Assembly (NCBI GenBank): GCA_964561545.1
Contig: CAZLQF010000012.1
Location: 14,427 to 78,426 of the forward strand
Source of the DNA: CAZLQF01 sp964561545
GTDB taxonomy: Bacteria > Bacteroidota > Bacteroidia > CAILMK01 > CAYYUA01
DNA: 64,000 bases
Reading direction: 5' to 3'
Position numbers and translations under genes: made by a program. The stretch's first letter is position 1. Each line of letters opens with the position of its first letter. The notes below the pieces were generated by a model. That model did no database searches, was not told the DNA's origin, and saw only the letters and a list, made by a program, of their open reading frames with translations. Positions 8,901 to 17,992 of this stretch are shown piece by piece.

Positions 8901-9099
8901 AGGAAAGATAGCTTGGTTAAATTTCACGTTTAAAGGGATATTTTTTCACATGAGCTATTATTTAATACAATCTAAAAGCTTCCAAGATGCTAACACATGG
9001 ATTCACATTTTCATTTATAAAACTGGCTTGGTATAGTATATCTAAAGTTCAGAACCATTTTTGGCATTTTATTTGAAACTATTGATATTCGAAATCCAA

Positions 9100-9113
9100 A
9101 TATTGTACAATAT
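9100..9113. promoter_or_regulatory. 14-bp perfect palindrome upstream of the DUF4168 gene
   Basis: ATATTGTACAATAT is an exact palindrome ending 12 bases before the ATG at 9126. It could be an operator or a leader element; no regulator is suggested by the neighbours. Confidence 0.45.
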
Positions 9114-9125
9114 AAAATTTAAATT

Positions 9126-9743
9126 ATGCTGATGAACAAGCTTAAATTCGTAAAAGTATTATCGATTACCTCCATCTTAGCTTTCTCTACGATGATAGCA
9201 GGAGCTCAAGTTCCAGAAGAAAACAGTAAAGAAGATCAGGAAGAGAAGCGCGCACCCTTAAAAATGAATCGTTCTTCTGAAAATACCGATGTTTCGGAGG
9301 AAGAATTGGAAAAATTCGTGAAAGTATCGCAAGAAATCCGTAAGGTAAGGATGAAAAGCCAGCCCAAGCTCCAAAAAGCCATTAAAGACGAGGGTCTAAC
9401 AATGAAGCGCTACCAAACAATTAAACAAAAAGAGCAAGGTGGCCAGCAAAGACAAAGCGAAAGGATGCAAAGTAGCAACCCGGATACATCAGAAGTTAGT
9501 GAAGCGGAAAAGGAAAAATTTAAGACCGCCCAAAAAGAAGTTGAAAAAATCCAAAAAAAATCAAGATCTCAAATGATGCAGGTTATCAAGGAAAATGATT
9601 TGTCAAGAAGTCGATTTCAGGAGATTGCTCAAGCCCTTCGCTCAGACCGTGAACTTCAAAAGCGAATGAAAAAGATGCAAAAGCAAAAGCAAGATCAAAG
9701 AAAACCTCAACCTCAACCGCAAGGCGAGCCAAAAGGAAAATAA
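9126..9743 (+). CDS. Secreted DUF4168 protein with two repeat units
   Basis: The 205-residue protein begins with a signal peptide ending about AGAQ, followed by a charged linker. It then has two similar helical units of about 60 residues: the first starts VSEEELEKFVKVSQEIRK and the second VSEAEKEKFKTAQKEVEK. Each ends in a RYQTI/RFQEI motif. This is the DUF4168 pattern, normally present once, so the gene carries an internal duplication. The C terminus is rich in K, Q and P. It should be periplasmic or secreted; the function is unknown. It stands alone, with a palindrome upstream and a Rho-independent terminator downstream. An ATG at 9132 is an equally good start. Confidence 0.82.
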   Translation: MLMNKLKFVKVLSITSILAFSTMIAGAQVPEENSKEDQEEKRAPLKMNRSSENTDVSEEELEKFVKVSQEIRKVRMKSQPKLQKAIKDEGLTMKRYQTIKQKEQGGQQRQSERMQSSNPDTSEVSEAEKEKFKTAQKEVEKIQKKSRSQMMQVIKENDLSRSRFQEIAQALRSDRELQKRMKKMQKQKQDQRKPQPQPQGEPKGK

Positions 9744-9767
9744 ACATTGCTTCATACTCAAGAATTT

Positions 9768-9802
9768 AAAAAAGGCTGTCTTAATCCAAGGCAGCCTTTT
9801 TT
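9768..9802 (+). terminator. Rho-independent terminator after the DUF4168 gene
   Basis: An 11-bp stem (9768-9778 paired with 9792-9802, AAAAAAGGCTG with CAGCCTTTTTT) closes a 13-base loop and ends in a T run. Confidence 0.85.
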
Positions 9803-10011
9803 ATTGGCGCTTACCATAAAAACTGGATAGCAATTAATTCAGGGTTGAGGGCTTTTTTATCATTATTTAAAACATTTTAGTTGTTGCCTCAATACCAAAC
9901 CAGATCAATAAGGTGGCTTAGGTACTAACTTGGTGGTACCAAAGGATAATCTATAGCACCAAATTCTTATTTATTTTTGCTCAATAATTAAAGCCCTAAT
10001 AAATTGCACTC

Positions 10012-11691
10012 ATGTTAACCGAGCTAAAGGTAAAAAATTATGCGCTTATCAAAGCGCAAACCATTGCCTTTGACCAGCAATTCAATGTAATAACTGGCGA
10101 AACGGGCACTGGTAAATCCATTATTTTGGGAGCTTTGGGCCTGATACTCGGTAAAAGGGCTGATACATCAGTGCTTAATGATCCTCAAGAAAAGTGCGTA
10201 GTGGAAGGTAGCTTTTCGATCGAAGGGTACCAAATGGAATCATTGTTTGAAACGTACGACTTAGATTATGATCCGCAAACTATCATAAGACGGGAAATCG
10301 CCCCTTCTGGCAAATCCCGGGCTTTTGTCAATGATACACCCGTAAAATTGGATGTCCTTAAAGAATTGGGTAAATTTTTGGTGGATATTCATTCCCAGGA
10401 CCAAACCCGTCAAATCAATGAACCCAGGTTTCAATTGTCTTTGTTAGATGCATTTGCCAATCATACCCAATTGATCAAAGATTACCAGCAAACTTACAGG
10501 CAATATCTACAACTACAATCCAAGCTTCAGCAGCTTGAAGATCTGCAACAACAAACCAAGCGAGACCAGGATTATTACCAATTTCAACTTAATGAAATAG
10601 AGGAAGCTCAAATAGAAGAAGCTGAAGAAGATCAGCTCGAACGCGAGTTGGACGTCTTATCCAATGCTGAAAAGATCAAAGGCAATCTTCAAAACGCCAT
10701 CACCCTGTTATTTAACAGCGAACAGGACGTCCAGGGCCAAATAGCAGAGATCAGGTACAAAATCGGTGAAATTTCCAACTTTAATGAATCACTCGAAAAA
10801 CTATACGAAAGGCTTAATTCACTTGAAATTGAGGTGAAGGATATTGCAGATGAAGCTTCGGATATTGAAGAGTCAGTAACTGTAGACAATAACAGGTTGG
10901 AAGAAGTCAACAACAGGTTGCAGTTGATCAATCAACTGCTTAACAAGCATGGCTACCAATCAACTAAAGACCTCTTAGCTTATGCCAGTGAATTAAAAGC
11001 CAACCTTCAGCAAACAGAAAACCGTGATCAAGAAATTGAATCTTTAACATCAGAAGTACAACAGTATTACAATCATTTAATTAAGCTTGCTCAGGAAATT
11101 TCAAATAATCGGTATGGGCAAATAGAACAGGTACAGCAAAAATTAGTAGAACTGTTAAAATATGTGGGAATACCGGAAGCTACTTTGCACATCCACCTTG
11201 ATGACCTACCTGATAATGGCTTGAATGATCTTGGAAAAGACCAAATTACGATATACTTCAGTGCTAATAAAGGGGTAAAACCTGCTCCTTTGAATAAGGT
11301 TGCCTCAGGCGGTGAATTGTCAAGGCTTATGCTTGGTTTCAAATACACATTGGCTGACAGTATATTTTTGCCCACCATCGTTTTTGATGAAATCGATATT
11401 GGCATTTCAGGAGAGGTAGCCAAAAAGGTCGGTAAACTCATTAAAGGATTGGCAAGCCAACACCAGGTAATATCGATTACCCATTTACCCCAGGTTGCTG
11501 CTTTGGGTGATCATCACTACAAGGTAGAAAAGTCAACCGATCAAGAACAAACTTATTCCTATATTAACAATTTAGATGAAGAAGCCAGCGTTTATGAGGT
11601 TGCAACGATGATGGCCGGCAGCAAACCATCAGAAACTTCACTCCAGAACGCAAGGGAATTAATGGACTCACAAATAGAAAAATCTCAATAA
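10012..11691 (+). CDS. recN: DNA repair protein RecN
   Basis: RecN is an SMC-like ATPase that acts at double-strand breaks during recombinational repair. The 559-residue protein has the usual length. It has an N-terminal ATPase half with the P-loop GETGTGKSIILGALGL, a long coiled coil (about residues 150-370), and a C-terminal half with the ABC-type signature ASGGELSRLMLGFKYTLAD, the Walker B TIVFDEIDIGISG and the SITHLPQVAALGDHH switch. It lies 14 bp before fabI and probably shares its transcript. The gap before it (9803-10011) shows one TATTTTTG element at 9972-9979. Confidence 0.96.
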   Translation: MLTELKVKNYALIKAQTIAFDQQFNVITGETGTGKSIILGALGLILGKRADTSVLNDPQEKCVVEGSFSIEGYQMESLFETYDLDYDPQTIIRREIAPSGKSRAFVNDTPVKLDVLKELGKFLVDIHSQDQTRQINEPRFQLSLLDAFANHTQLIKDYQQTYRQYLQLQSKLQQLEDLQQQTKRDQDYYQFQLNEIEEAQIEEAEEDQLERELDVLSNAEKIKGNLQNAITLLFNSEQDVQGQIAEIRYKIGEISNFNESLEKLYERLNSLEIEVKDIADEASDIEESVTVDNNRLEEVNNRLQLINQLLNKHGYQSTKDLLAYASELKANLQQTENRDQEIESLTSEVQQYYNHLIKLAQEISNNRYGQIEQVQQKLVELLKYVGIPEATLHIHLDDLPDNGLNDLGKDQITIYFSANKGVKPAPLNKVASGGELSRLMLGFKYTLADSIFLPTIVFDEIDIGISGEVAKKVGKLIKGLASQHQVISITHLPQVAALGDHHYKVEKSTDQEQTYSYINNLDEEASVYEVATMMAGSKPSETSLQNARELMDSQIEKSQ

Positions 11692-11705
11692 AAACGACAA
11701 TTACT

Positions 11706-12518
11706 ATGGCACACAACTTACTGGAAGGAAAAAGAGGAATTATATTCGGAGCCCTGGACGAAGATTCCATTGCATGGAAGGTGGCAGAAAAGGCTAATGA
11801 GGAAAATGCCCAATTTGTTTTAACAAATGCACCTGTTGCCATGCGCATGGGCAAGCTCAATGAGCTTGCCGAACAATGCAATACGCAGGTGATAACAGCC
11901 GATGCCACCAAACCTGAGGACTTGCAGAACCTTATACAACAATCAATGGATCAATTGGGTGGAAAATTGGATTTTATCTTGCATGCAGTAGGCATGTCAG
12001 CCAATGTTAGAAAAAGCAAGCCCTACACAGGCCTTAATTATGATTTCTTTCAAAAAACTTTGGACATATCAGGCCTTTCCCTGCATAAAACGCTTCAAAC
12101 AGCTTGGGAAATGGACGCTTTGAAAGAAGAAGCTTCTGTGGTGACGCTAAGCTATGTAGCTGCTCAAAAAACCTTCCCTGATTACAACGATATGGCGGAG
12201 GCCAAAGCTTTATTGGAAGCCATAGTAAGGAACTTCGGCTATCATTACGGATCAGCAAAAAAAGTACGCATCAATGCTGTTTCCCAATCCCCGACCATGA
12301 CTACTGCTGGTAAGGGTATTGAAGGTTTCAAGGCATTTCATGATTATGCTGATAAAATGTCCCCACTTGGTAATGCTTCAGCAGCCGAATGTGCTGATTA
12401 TTGTGTTACCCTTTTCTCAGACCTTACCAAAAAAGTGACCATGCAGACTTTATTTCATGACGGAGGATTTTCAAGCACAGGTATTAGTAAAGAAGTGATG
12501 GAAAAGTTTGAAGAATAG
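11706..12518 (+). CDS. fabI: Enoyl-[acyl-carrier-protein] reductase (FabI)
   Basis: FabI carries out the last reduction of each fatty acid elongation cycle with NADH. The 270-residue protein is a short-chain dehydrogenase with the FabI-type cofactor site (GKRGIIFGALDEDSIAW) and the catalytic set Tyr150, Tyr160 and Lys167 (SYVAAQKTF, then YNDMAEAK). This corresponds to the Tyr/Tyr/Lys arrangement of E. coli FabI. The segment INAVSQSPTMTTAGKGI is also typical. It follows recN closely and ends before a strong bidirectional terminator shared with clpC. Confidence 0.96.
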   Translation: MAHNLLEGKRGIIFGALDEDSIAWKVAEKANEENAQFVLTNAPVAMRMGKLNELAEQCNTQVITADATKPEDLQNLIQQSMDQLGGKLDFILHAVGMSANVRKSKPYTGLNYDFFQKTLDISGLSLHKTLQTAWEMDALKEEASVVTLSYVAAQKTFPDYNDMAEAKALLEAIVRNFGYHYGSAKKVRINAVSQSPTMTTAGKGIEGFKAFHDYADKMSPLGNASAAECADYCVTLFSDLTKKVTMQTLFHDGGFSSTGISKEVMEKFEE

Positions 12519-12657
12519 TTATCGTGGGATAGCTTAAGATCGATGGGCCAATACTAAACTGGTAAATTCGATCTAAAGCATTGAAAATGTAGCAGTTTGA
12601 ATAACAGTCGTTCGGAAGCTAAAATTGCTACTTAAGTAAAGGGCTGAAAAACTAACT

Positions 12658-12695
12658 AAAAAAAGGGATGACTTGGCTAAGCCATCCCTTTTTTT
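12658..12695. terminator. Bidirectional terminator between fabI and clpC
   Basis: A perfect 13-bp stem (12658-12670 with 12683-12695) around a 12-base loop has an A run on one side and a T run on the other. It can therefore stop transcription arriving from fabI (plus) and from clpC (minus), which converge here. Confidence 0.88.
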
Positions 12696-12715
12696 ATTGG
12701 ACTTAAGGCAAGGTT

Positions 12716-15271
12716 TTAATTAGATGATTCTTCTTTTTCTTTTTGTTTCTCCTTATTACCTGGTTCGATCTTAATTTTCAATTCTTTCTGGTTACTGCTT
12801 AGTTCTACAGAAATTACATCGCCCTCATTCATTTCAGATTTGAGGATCTCCTCAGCAACTTTGTCTTCGACATGTTTTTGAATGACCCTTTCAAGCGGCC
12901 TGGCTCCATATTGCGGATCGAATCCTTTATCAGTGAGGAATTCTTTGGCCTTTTTACTGATTTTGAGGTCATAACCCATGTCATGAACTCGGGTATAAAG
13001 TACTTCAAGCTGCAGGTCAATGATTTTATTTATATCTTCTTTACGGAGGTTGTTAAAGATGATTAAATCATCGATCCTGTTTAAAAATTCAGGTGAGAAG
13101 GTTCGCTTGAGCGAATTTTCTATTACACTTTTACTCAAATCATCTTGCCTTTCCTGCTTGGCTTGTGTATTAAAACCAACACCAGCACCGTAATCCTTCA
13201 GCTCTTGCGTACCGATGTTAGAAGTCATAATGATAATGGTATTTCTGAAATCAATCTTACGACCGTTACTATCGGTTACAAAACCTTCATCGAGGATCTG
13301 CAGTAAGATGTTATAAACATCTGGATGGGCTTTTTCAATCTCATCGAGCAATACAACCGAATAAGGCTTTCTTCGCACTTTTTCAGTGAGTTGGCCACCT
13401 TCTTCGTACCCTACATAACCTGGAGGCGCTCCTACCAGTCTGGAAACAGCAAATTTTTCCATATATTCACTCATGTCGAGTCGGATCAAGGATTCCTCAG
13501 AATCAAACAGGTATCGAGAAAGTGTTTTAGCAAGCTCGGTCTTTCCAACACCCGTTGGACCAAGGAAAACAAAAGAACCAATCGGTTTTTGAGGATCTTT
13601 CAAGCCAGCCCTTGTACGGTGAATGGCCCTTGTAAGTTTATCGATGGCTTGTTCTTGCCCAATAACTTGATCTTTGAGCTCTTTGCTCATATTGAGCAAT
13701 CGCATTCCTTCACCTTGTGCTATTCTTCTTGTGGGAATGCCTGTCATCATGGCAATAACCTCTGCAACATTGTCTTCGGTTACGGTATATCGGTGTTGCT
13801 TGGTTTCCTCTTCCCACTTATGTTTAGCTATGTCAAGCTGTTCAAGAAGCTGTTTTTCCTTGTCTCTTAGCTTAGCTGCCTCTTCGTATTGCTGACTTTT
13901 TACTACTTGATTCTTTTCAACCTTTATATCTTCAACTTCCTTTTCGAGGTCAAGGATGTTTTGCGGAACATGAATATTGGTAATATGCACTCGCGCTCCT
14001 GCTTCATCAAGGACATCAAGTGCTTTGTCAGGCAAATAGCGATCGCTTAAGTACCTTTCACTTAAGTTTACACATGCCTCCAAAGCTTCGGGCGTAAAGT
14101 TAACAGAGTGATGGTCTTCATATTTATTTTTAACGTTCTCAAGAATTTCGCGGGTTTCTTCAGGAGTGGTCGGATTGACCATTACCGGTTGAAAACGCCT
14201 GTCAAGAGCACCATCTTTTTCAATATATTGACGATACTCATCAAGGGTGGTAGCACCTATACATTGAACATCACCTCTCGCCAATGCCGGTTTAAACATA
14301 TTTGAAGCATCAAGTGATCCTGAGGCACCTCCGGCTCCTATAATGGTGTGGATCTCATCAATAAAAAGGATCACTTCAGGATTCTTTTCCAATTCATTCA
14401 TCACTGCCTTCATGCGTTCTTCAAATTGCCCCCTGTACTTAGTACCAGCAACAAGGGAAGCTAAATCCAGCGTTACAATGCGTTTTTCAAAAAGTATTCG
14501 TGATACTTTTTTCTGGATGATCCTTAAAGCTAAGCCTTCAGCAATGGCGGTTTTACCAACGCCAGGCTCTCCAATTAGCACTGGATTGTTCTTTTTACGC
14601 CTACTAAGTACCTGAGAAACACGTTCAATTTCCTCTTCCCGTCCTACAATGGGATCCAATTTGTCCTCTTCAGCGGCTTTGGTTAAATCTCTTCCAAAAT
14701 TATCCAATACCGGTGTTTTGGACTTGCTTTCACCACTTTTCTTAGAGCTGCTACTACCACTGCCGCTAAAACCTTTTCCTTGTTCTTTGCCAAACTCTTC
14801 TTCAGGCGGATCCTGGGGATAGTCAGATTTTGGTGAGTAAAAATTGTCTTCTAATTGTTCCTTAAAAGCTTCATAAGTTACAGCATATTGGTTAAGGATT
14901 TGAGCTGCAATATTGTCTTCATCTCTTAAAATAGAAAGCAATAAATGCTCTGTACCTATTACATCACTTTTAAAGATCTTGGCTTCTAAGTAAGTAACTT
15001 TCAGTACTTTTTCAGCCTGCTTTGTTAACGGGATGTTGCCAGTTACATTTTTGTGGGATGCAGTGTTCTTAATAGCTTCTTCAACTGATTTTTTAAGTCT
15101 GATGAGATCAATCTCAAGACTTTCAAGCGTTTTAATCGCCTTGCCTTCCCCTTCACGTAAAAGGCCTAATAACAAGTGCTCAGTTCCAATGTAGTCATGG
15201 CCTAAGCGTATTGCCTCTTCTCTGCTATAACTGATAACATCTCGTACCCTGGGAGAAAATTTAGCTTCCAT
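12716..15271 (-). CDS. clpC: ATP-dependent Clp protease ATP-binding subunit ClpC
   Basis: ClpC is an AAA+ unfoldase that feeds damaged or tagged proteins to ClpP. The 851-residue protein shows two Clp N-terminal repeats (about residues 1-145) and a serine/lysine-rich linker. The first AAA+ module has GEPGVGKTAIAEGLA and LFIDEIHTIIG. A middle domain with a UVR-like motif (QQYEEAAKLRDKEKQ) marks ClpC rather than ClpA or ClpB. The second module has LGPTGVGKTELAKTLS and ARPLERVIQKHVED, followed by a charged tail. It is a single gene, divergent from dnaB across the candidate origin region. No CtsR or McsB gene is adjacent. Confidence 0.95.
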   Translation of the reverse strand: MEAKFSPRVRDVISYSREEAIRLGHDYIGTEHLLLGLLREGEGKAIKTLESLEIDLIRLKKSVEEAIKNTASHKNVTGNIPLTKQAEKVLKVTYLEAKIFKSDVIGTEHLLLSILRDEDNIAAQILNQYAVTYEAFKEQLEDNFYSPKSDYPQDPPEEEFGKEQGKGFSGSGSSSSKKSGESKSKTPVLDNFGRDLTKAAEEDKLDPIVGREEEIERVSQVLSRRKKNNPVLIGEPGVGKTAIAEGLALRIIQKKVSRILFEKRIVTLDLASLVAGTKYRGQFEERMKAVMNELEKNPEVILFIDEIHTIIGAGGASGSLDASNMFKPALARGDVQCIGATTLDEYRQYIEKDGALDRRFQPVMVNPTTPEETREILENVKNKYEDHHSVNFTPEALEACVNLSERYLSDRYLPDKALDVLDEAGARVHITNIHVPQNILDLEKEVEDIKVEKNQVVKSQQYEEAAKLRDKEKQLLEQLDIAKHKWEEETKQHRYTVTEDNVAEVIAMMTGIPTRRIAQGEGMRLLNMSKELKDQVIGQEQAIDKLTRAIHRTRAGLKDPQKPIGSFVFLGPTGVGKTELAKTLSRYLFDSEESLIRLDMSEYMEKFAVSRLVGAPPGYVGYEEGGQLTEKVRRKPYSVVLLDEIEKAHPDVYNILLQILDEGFVTDSNGRKIDFRNTIIIMTSNIGTQELKDYGAGVGFNTQAKQERQDDLSKSVIENSLKRTFSPEFLNRIDDLIIFNNLRKEDINKIIDLQLEVLYTRVHDMGYDLKISKKAKEFLTDKGFDPQYGARPLERVIQKHVEDKVAEEILKSEMNEGDVISVELSSNQKELKIKIEPGNKEKQKEKEESSN

Positions 15272-15599
15272 AATTATTTTTATTGTTTAGCTTTCACTTA
15301 TTTTGTTTCAGAACAAATCCACCTTTCAAAAGGTTTTTGCCAATTTAAAGCCTTTCCTAACATAGTGTCAAAAATTACGCCAAATCTAAATGTACTTAAA
15401 ATTTACATTCTGGATCGGAAAAATATTGAGTGAATTGGTGACCCAACCCCTTTAAATTGTTTTATGATGCGTTTTGAAAACATTGGTTTGAATAACTTAA
15501 CCGAGTTATTAAGATTTTCAATTATAGGAAATTACTTGGATTTTTATAAATGCATCGACCATGCTTCAAGATTTACTGTATATCTTTAAGTTGGATTTT

Positions 15600-15840
15600 A
15601 GAAGCATGGATGCGGTAAGAATTTATTTAATAAATTGATAATCAATATTTTAGTACCTTTTTTATTGGGATTTAGTTATCCACTATACTTTGCAATTAAT
15701 TTTTCAACACTTGTTAACAACTCATGAATTAACAAATTTTAGTCCATATACTTACCAGTTTAAGCGAATTCTTTTTTCCACATCTGGGTTTTAAATTAGT
15801 GGAAAAGTAGTTTACTTAAAAAAGATTGTCCACATCTGTA
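15600..15840. other. Candidate replication origin: AT-rich dyads plus DnaA-box-like 9-mers
   Basis: The 15272-15903 gap between divergent clpC and dnaB holds several origin-like parts. There are two abutting AT-rich inverted repeats at 15620-15636 and 15634-15646, and a TTGTTAACAA palindrome at 15711-15720. Four 9-mers match or nearly match TTWTNCACA: TTATCCACT (15676-15684, one mismatch), TTTTCCACA (15774-15782, exact), TTTTCCACT on the minus strand (15798-15806, one mismatch) and TTGTCCACA (15826-15834, one mismatch). The word TCCACATCTG occurs twice (15777-15786 and 15829-15838). The 15272-15600 part shows no clear feature. Function as an origin is inference. Confidence 0.4.
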
Positions 15841-15871
15841 TGGTTAAGTAAGCGCACAATTTAAATTTAAG

Positions 15872-15879
15872 TAGATTTG
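15872..15879 (+). promoter_or_regulatory. -7 promoter element for dnaB
   Basis: TAGATTTG matches TAnnTTTG. It overlaps the TTG at 15877 that could otherwise be read as a start, which favours the ATG at 15904 with a leader of about 20 bases. The -33 element is weak. Confidence 0.5.
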
Positions 15880-15903
15880 ATTGAGCTTAAAAAAGTGGAT
15901 TTT

Positions 15904-17424
15904 ATGGCAAACTCCCCGGAATCTTTTAAAGAGACATTGCAGAGATCGCAACGAAAGGGTAATTCTCAAAATAAAGAACTTCAGGAACTGGGTAAAGTAC
16001 CCCCGCAGGCACTGGACCTTGAAGAGGCTGTATTAGGCGCACTAATGCTTGAAAAAGACGCTATCAGCGTAGTTGTTGACATTCTTAAGGTGGAGTCTTT
16101 TTATTCCGATATTAACAAAGAAATTTATGCTGCTATCACCAATCTTTTTGATAACTCACAGCCCATAGATATCCTTACCGTAACCAATGAATTAAGGAAT
16201 CAGGGCAAACTCGATTTTGTAGGGGGCGCTTATGTGGTAAGTGAACTAACCAACCGGGTGGCTTCTTCGGCCAACATTGAGTACCACGCCAGAGTAATTT
16301 CCGAGAAGCATATTTTACGAGAACTAATTCGCATCTCATCAGAAGTTCAGAGTGAAGCCTATGACGATACCACCGATGTATTTGATCTTTTGGATAAAAC
16401 AGAAAAAAAGCTGTTTGATATCACTCAGGGCAATCTTCAATCTTCATATGCTTCCATGAGTACTTTGATAAGCCAAGCCATTAAAAACATTGAGGAATTA
16501 ACAGAAAATACCGATGGATTGTCCGGTGTACCATCAGGATTTACAGAGCTTGACCGAGTTACGTCAGGATGGCAGCGATCCGATTTAATAATTTTGGCTG
16601 CCCGACCTGGTATGGGTAAAACCTCCTTTGTACTTTCATTAGCAAGAAATACAGCCATAGACCATTCAAGAGGTGTAGCTATATTTTCACTGGAAATGTC
16701 AGCCTTACAACTGGTTCATCGCTTGATATCTGCTGAAGCAGAAATAGACGCCCAAAAACTAAAAAATGGTGAATTAGCAGCTCACGAATGGACCCAATTG
16801 AACGTTAAGATCAACAAATTGAGTGAAGCTTCTATTTTTATTGATGATACACCTGCCATCAACATATTTGAGCTCAGAGCGAAGTGTAGAAGATTGAAAA
16901 AACAGCATGACATTGAAGTCGTCATTGTGGATTACCTTCAATTAATGAATGCTGAGAGTGAAAACAAAGGCATGACCAATAGAGAACAAGAAATCAGTTC
17001 TATCTCAAGGGCATTGAAAGGCATTGCCAAGGAGCTTGATATACCAGTTATTGCTTTATCCCAGTTGAGTCGTGCCGTAGAAACCCGTGGTGGTACTAAG
17101 CGACCCATTTTATCTGATCTTAGGGAATCAGGTTCTATTGAACAGGATGCTGACCAGGTCATGTTTATTTACAGGCCAGAATATTACGAAATAACAGAAG
17201 ACGAAGAAGGTAAACCTACTCAAGGCATGGCTGAGATCATCGTAGCCAAAAACAGGCACGGCTCAGTAACAACAATACCGGTTAAATTTATTAACCAATT
17301 TGCTAAGTTTGATGATCTTGAAAAGTATACATTCTCCGCTAATGAAGGTTCCAGTGATAATTTTATTAAAAAGGAATCCAAAATGAATGAAGATGATGAA
17401 AGTGAAGAAGAGACACCGTTTTAG
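15904..17424 (+). CDS. dnaB: Replicative DNA helicase DnaB
   Basis: DnaB is the hexameric helicase that opens the replication fork. The protein (506 residues from this start) has the N-terminal primase-binding domain (PPQALDLEEAVLGALMLEKDA) and a linker. The RecA-like motor follows with the P-loop ARPGMGKTSFVLSLA, EMSALQLVHR, the Walker B segment VVIVDYLQLM, LSQLSRAVETR and SDLRESGSIEQDAD. The C-terminal ~30 residues are acidic. I chose the ATG at 15904 over a TTG nine codons earlier because the TTG lies inside the predicted -7 element. No intein is present. It is transcribed away from the candidate origin. Confidence 0.96.
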   Translation: MANSPESFKETLQRSQRKGNSQNKELQELGKVPPQALDLEEAVLGALMLEKDAISVVVDILKVESFYSDINKEIYAAITNLFDNSQPIDILTVTNELRNQGKLDFVGGAYVVSELTNRVASSANIEYHARVISEKHILRELIRISSEVQSEAYDDTTDVFDLLDKTEKKLFDITQGNLQSSYASMSTLISQAIKNIEELTENTDGLSGVPSGFTELDRVTSGWQRSDLIILAARPGMGKTSFVLSLARNTAIDHSRGVAIFSLEMSALQLVHRLISAEAEIDAQKLKNGELAAHEWTQLNVKINKLSEASIFIDDTPAINIFELRAKCRRLKKQHDIEVVIVDYLQLMNAESENKGMTNREQEISSISRALKGIAKELDIPVIALSQLSRAVETRGGTKRPILSDLRESGSIEQDADQVMFIYRPEYYEITEDEEGKPTQGMAEIIVAKNRHGSVTTIPVKFINQFAKFDDLEKYTFSANEGSSDNFIKKESKMNEDDESEEETPF

Positions 17425-17628
17425 CAGCAATCACCAAATTTCAATTAACAACCGCCATTAGGTATTCAGGATAATTATTATGATGCATAGCCTAAGCCGG
17501 CTTATAATGGAAAACTAAAGATGGAAGATAAAAAAAGTGGTCAAGTCATTTCATGCCTCTACGATAAAACAACTACTTGCACCAAAACACCAGTAGACTA
17601 CACATCAAAATGAAAATACATTCCTTCA

Positions 17629-17943
17629 CTATTCCTCCAAATCTTCAATGGCATCCCGCAATTCCTCATCGGTTTTTTGGTCGCCCTTTTTTTGTGCCAA
17701 TTGAGAACCTTCATGGTATATTTCAATGGCTTTTTCTTCTTCGCCCTTCGTTTCATATTGCTTGCCAAGTTGGTAATAAGTGGCAAGGTAATCAGGTTTT
17801 TCGGTTCTAAGCGATTCCAAAATCCGAATGGCTTCATCTTTGTTTCCTTGGGTGGCGTATTCTAATGCCAGGGCATAAGATAAAAATGGATCGTCAGGCT
17901 GATCCTTAAGCATGGCAAGCAATTTATCTAATCTGTTTTCCAT
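17629..17943 (-). CDS. Small tetratricopeptide-repeat protein
   Basis: The protein has 104 residues when started at the ATG at 17943. It contains about two and a half TPR units (PFLSYALALEYATQGNKDEAIRIL, then ATYYQLGKQYETKGEEEKAIEIY) and an acidic end, and has no signal peptide. It is probably a cytoplasmic scaffold; partner and role are unknown. I chose 17943 because the 16 residues upstream read through the promoter region of the divergent etfB gene and are not TPR-like. It is common in Bacteroidota next to unrelated genes. Confidence 0.8.
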   Translation of the reverse strand: MENRLDKLLAMLKDQPDDPFLSYALALEYATQGNKDEAIRILESLRTEKPDYLATYYQLGKQYETKGEEEKAIEIYHEGSQLAQKKGDQKTDEELRDAIEDLEE

Positions 17944-17960
17944 GATTGTCGTTTTTTTAG

Positions 17961-17968
17961 TACGTTTG
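17961..17968 (+). promoter_or_regulatory. -7 promoter element for etfB-etfA
   Basis: TACGTTTG matches TAnnTTTG and lies 24 bases before the etfB ATG. A TTTT at about 17936-17939 may serve as a weak -33 element, inside the start of the divergent TPR gene. Confidence 0.5.
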
Positions 17969-17992
17969 CACCAAACACGAAAAGCAAGCAAA

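Noticed and set aside
11091..11441. Open frame of 116 codons antisense to recN
   Set aside because: It covers the recN ATPase signature on the other strand and has no family features.
13325..13870. Long open frame (181 codons) on the plus strand within clpC
   Set aside because: It lies antisense to strongly conserved AAA+ motifs of clpC and its translation has no recognisable domain; it is a shadow of the real gene.
15877..15903. TTG at 15877 as the dnaB start
   Set aside because: It lies inside the predicted -7 element TAGATTTG; the ATG at 15904 fits a normal leader.
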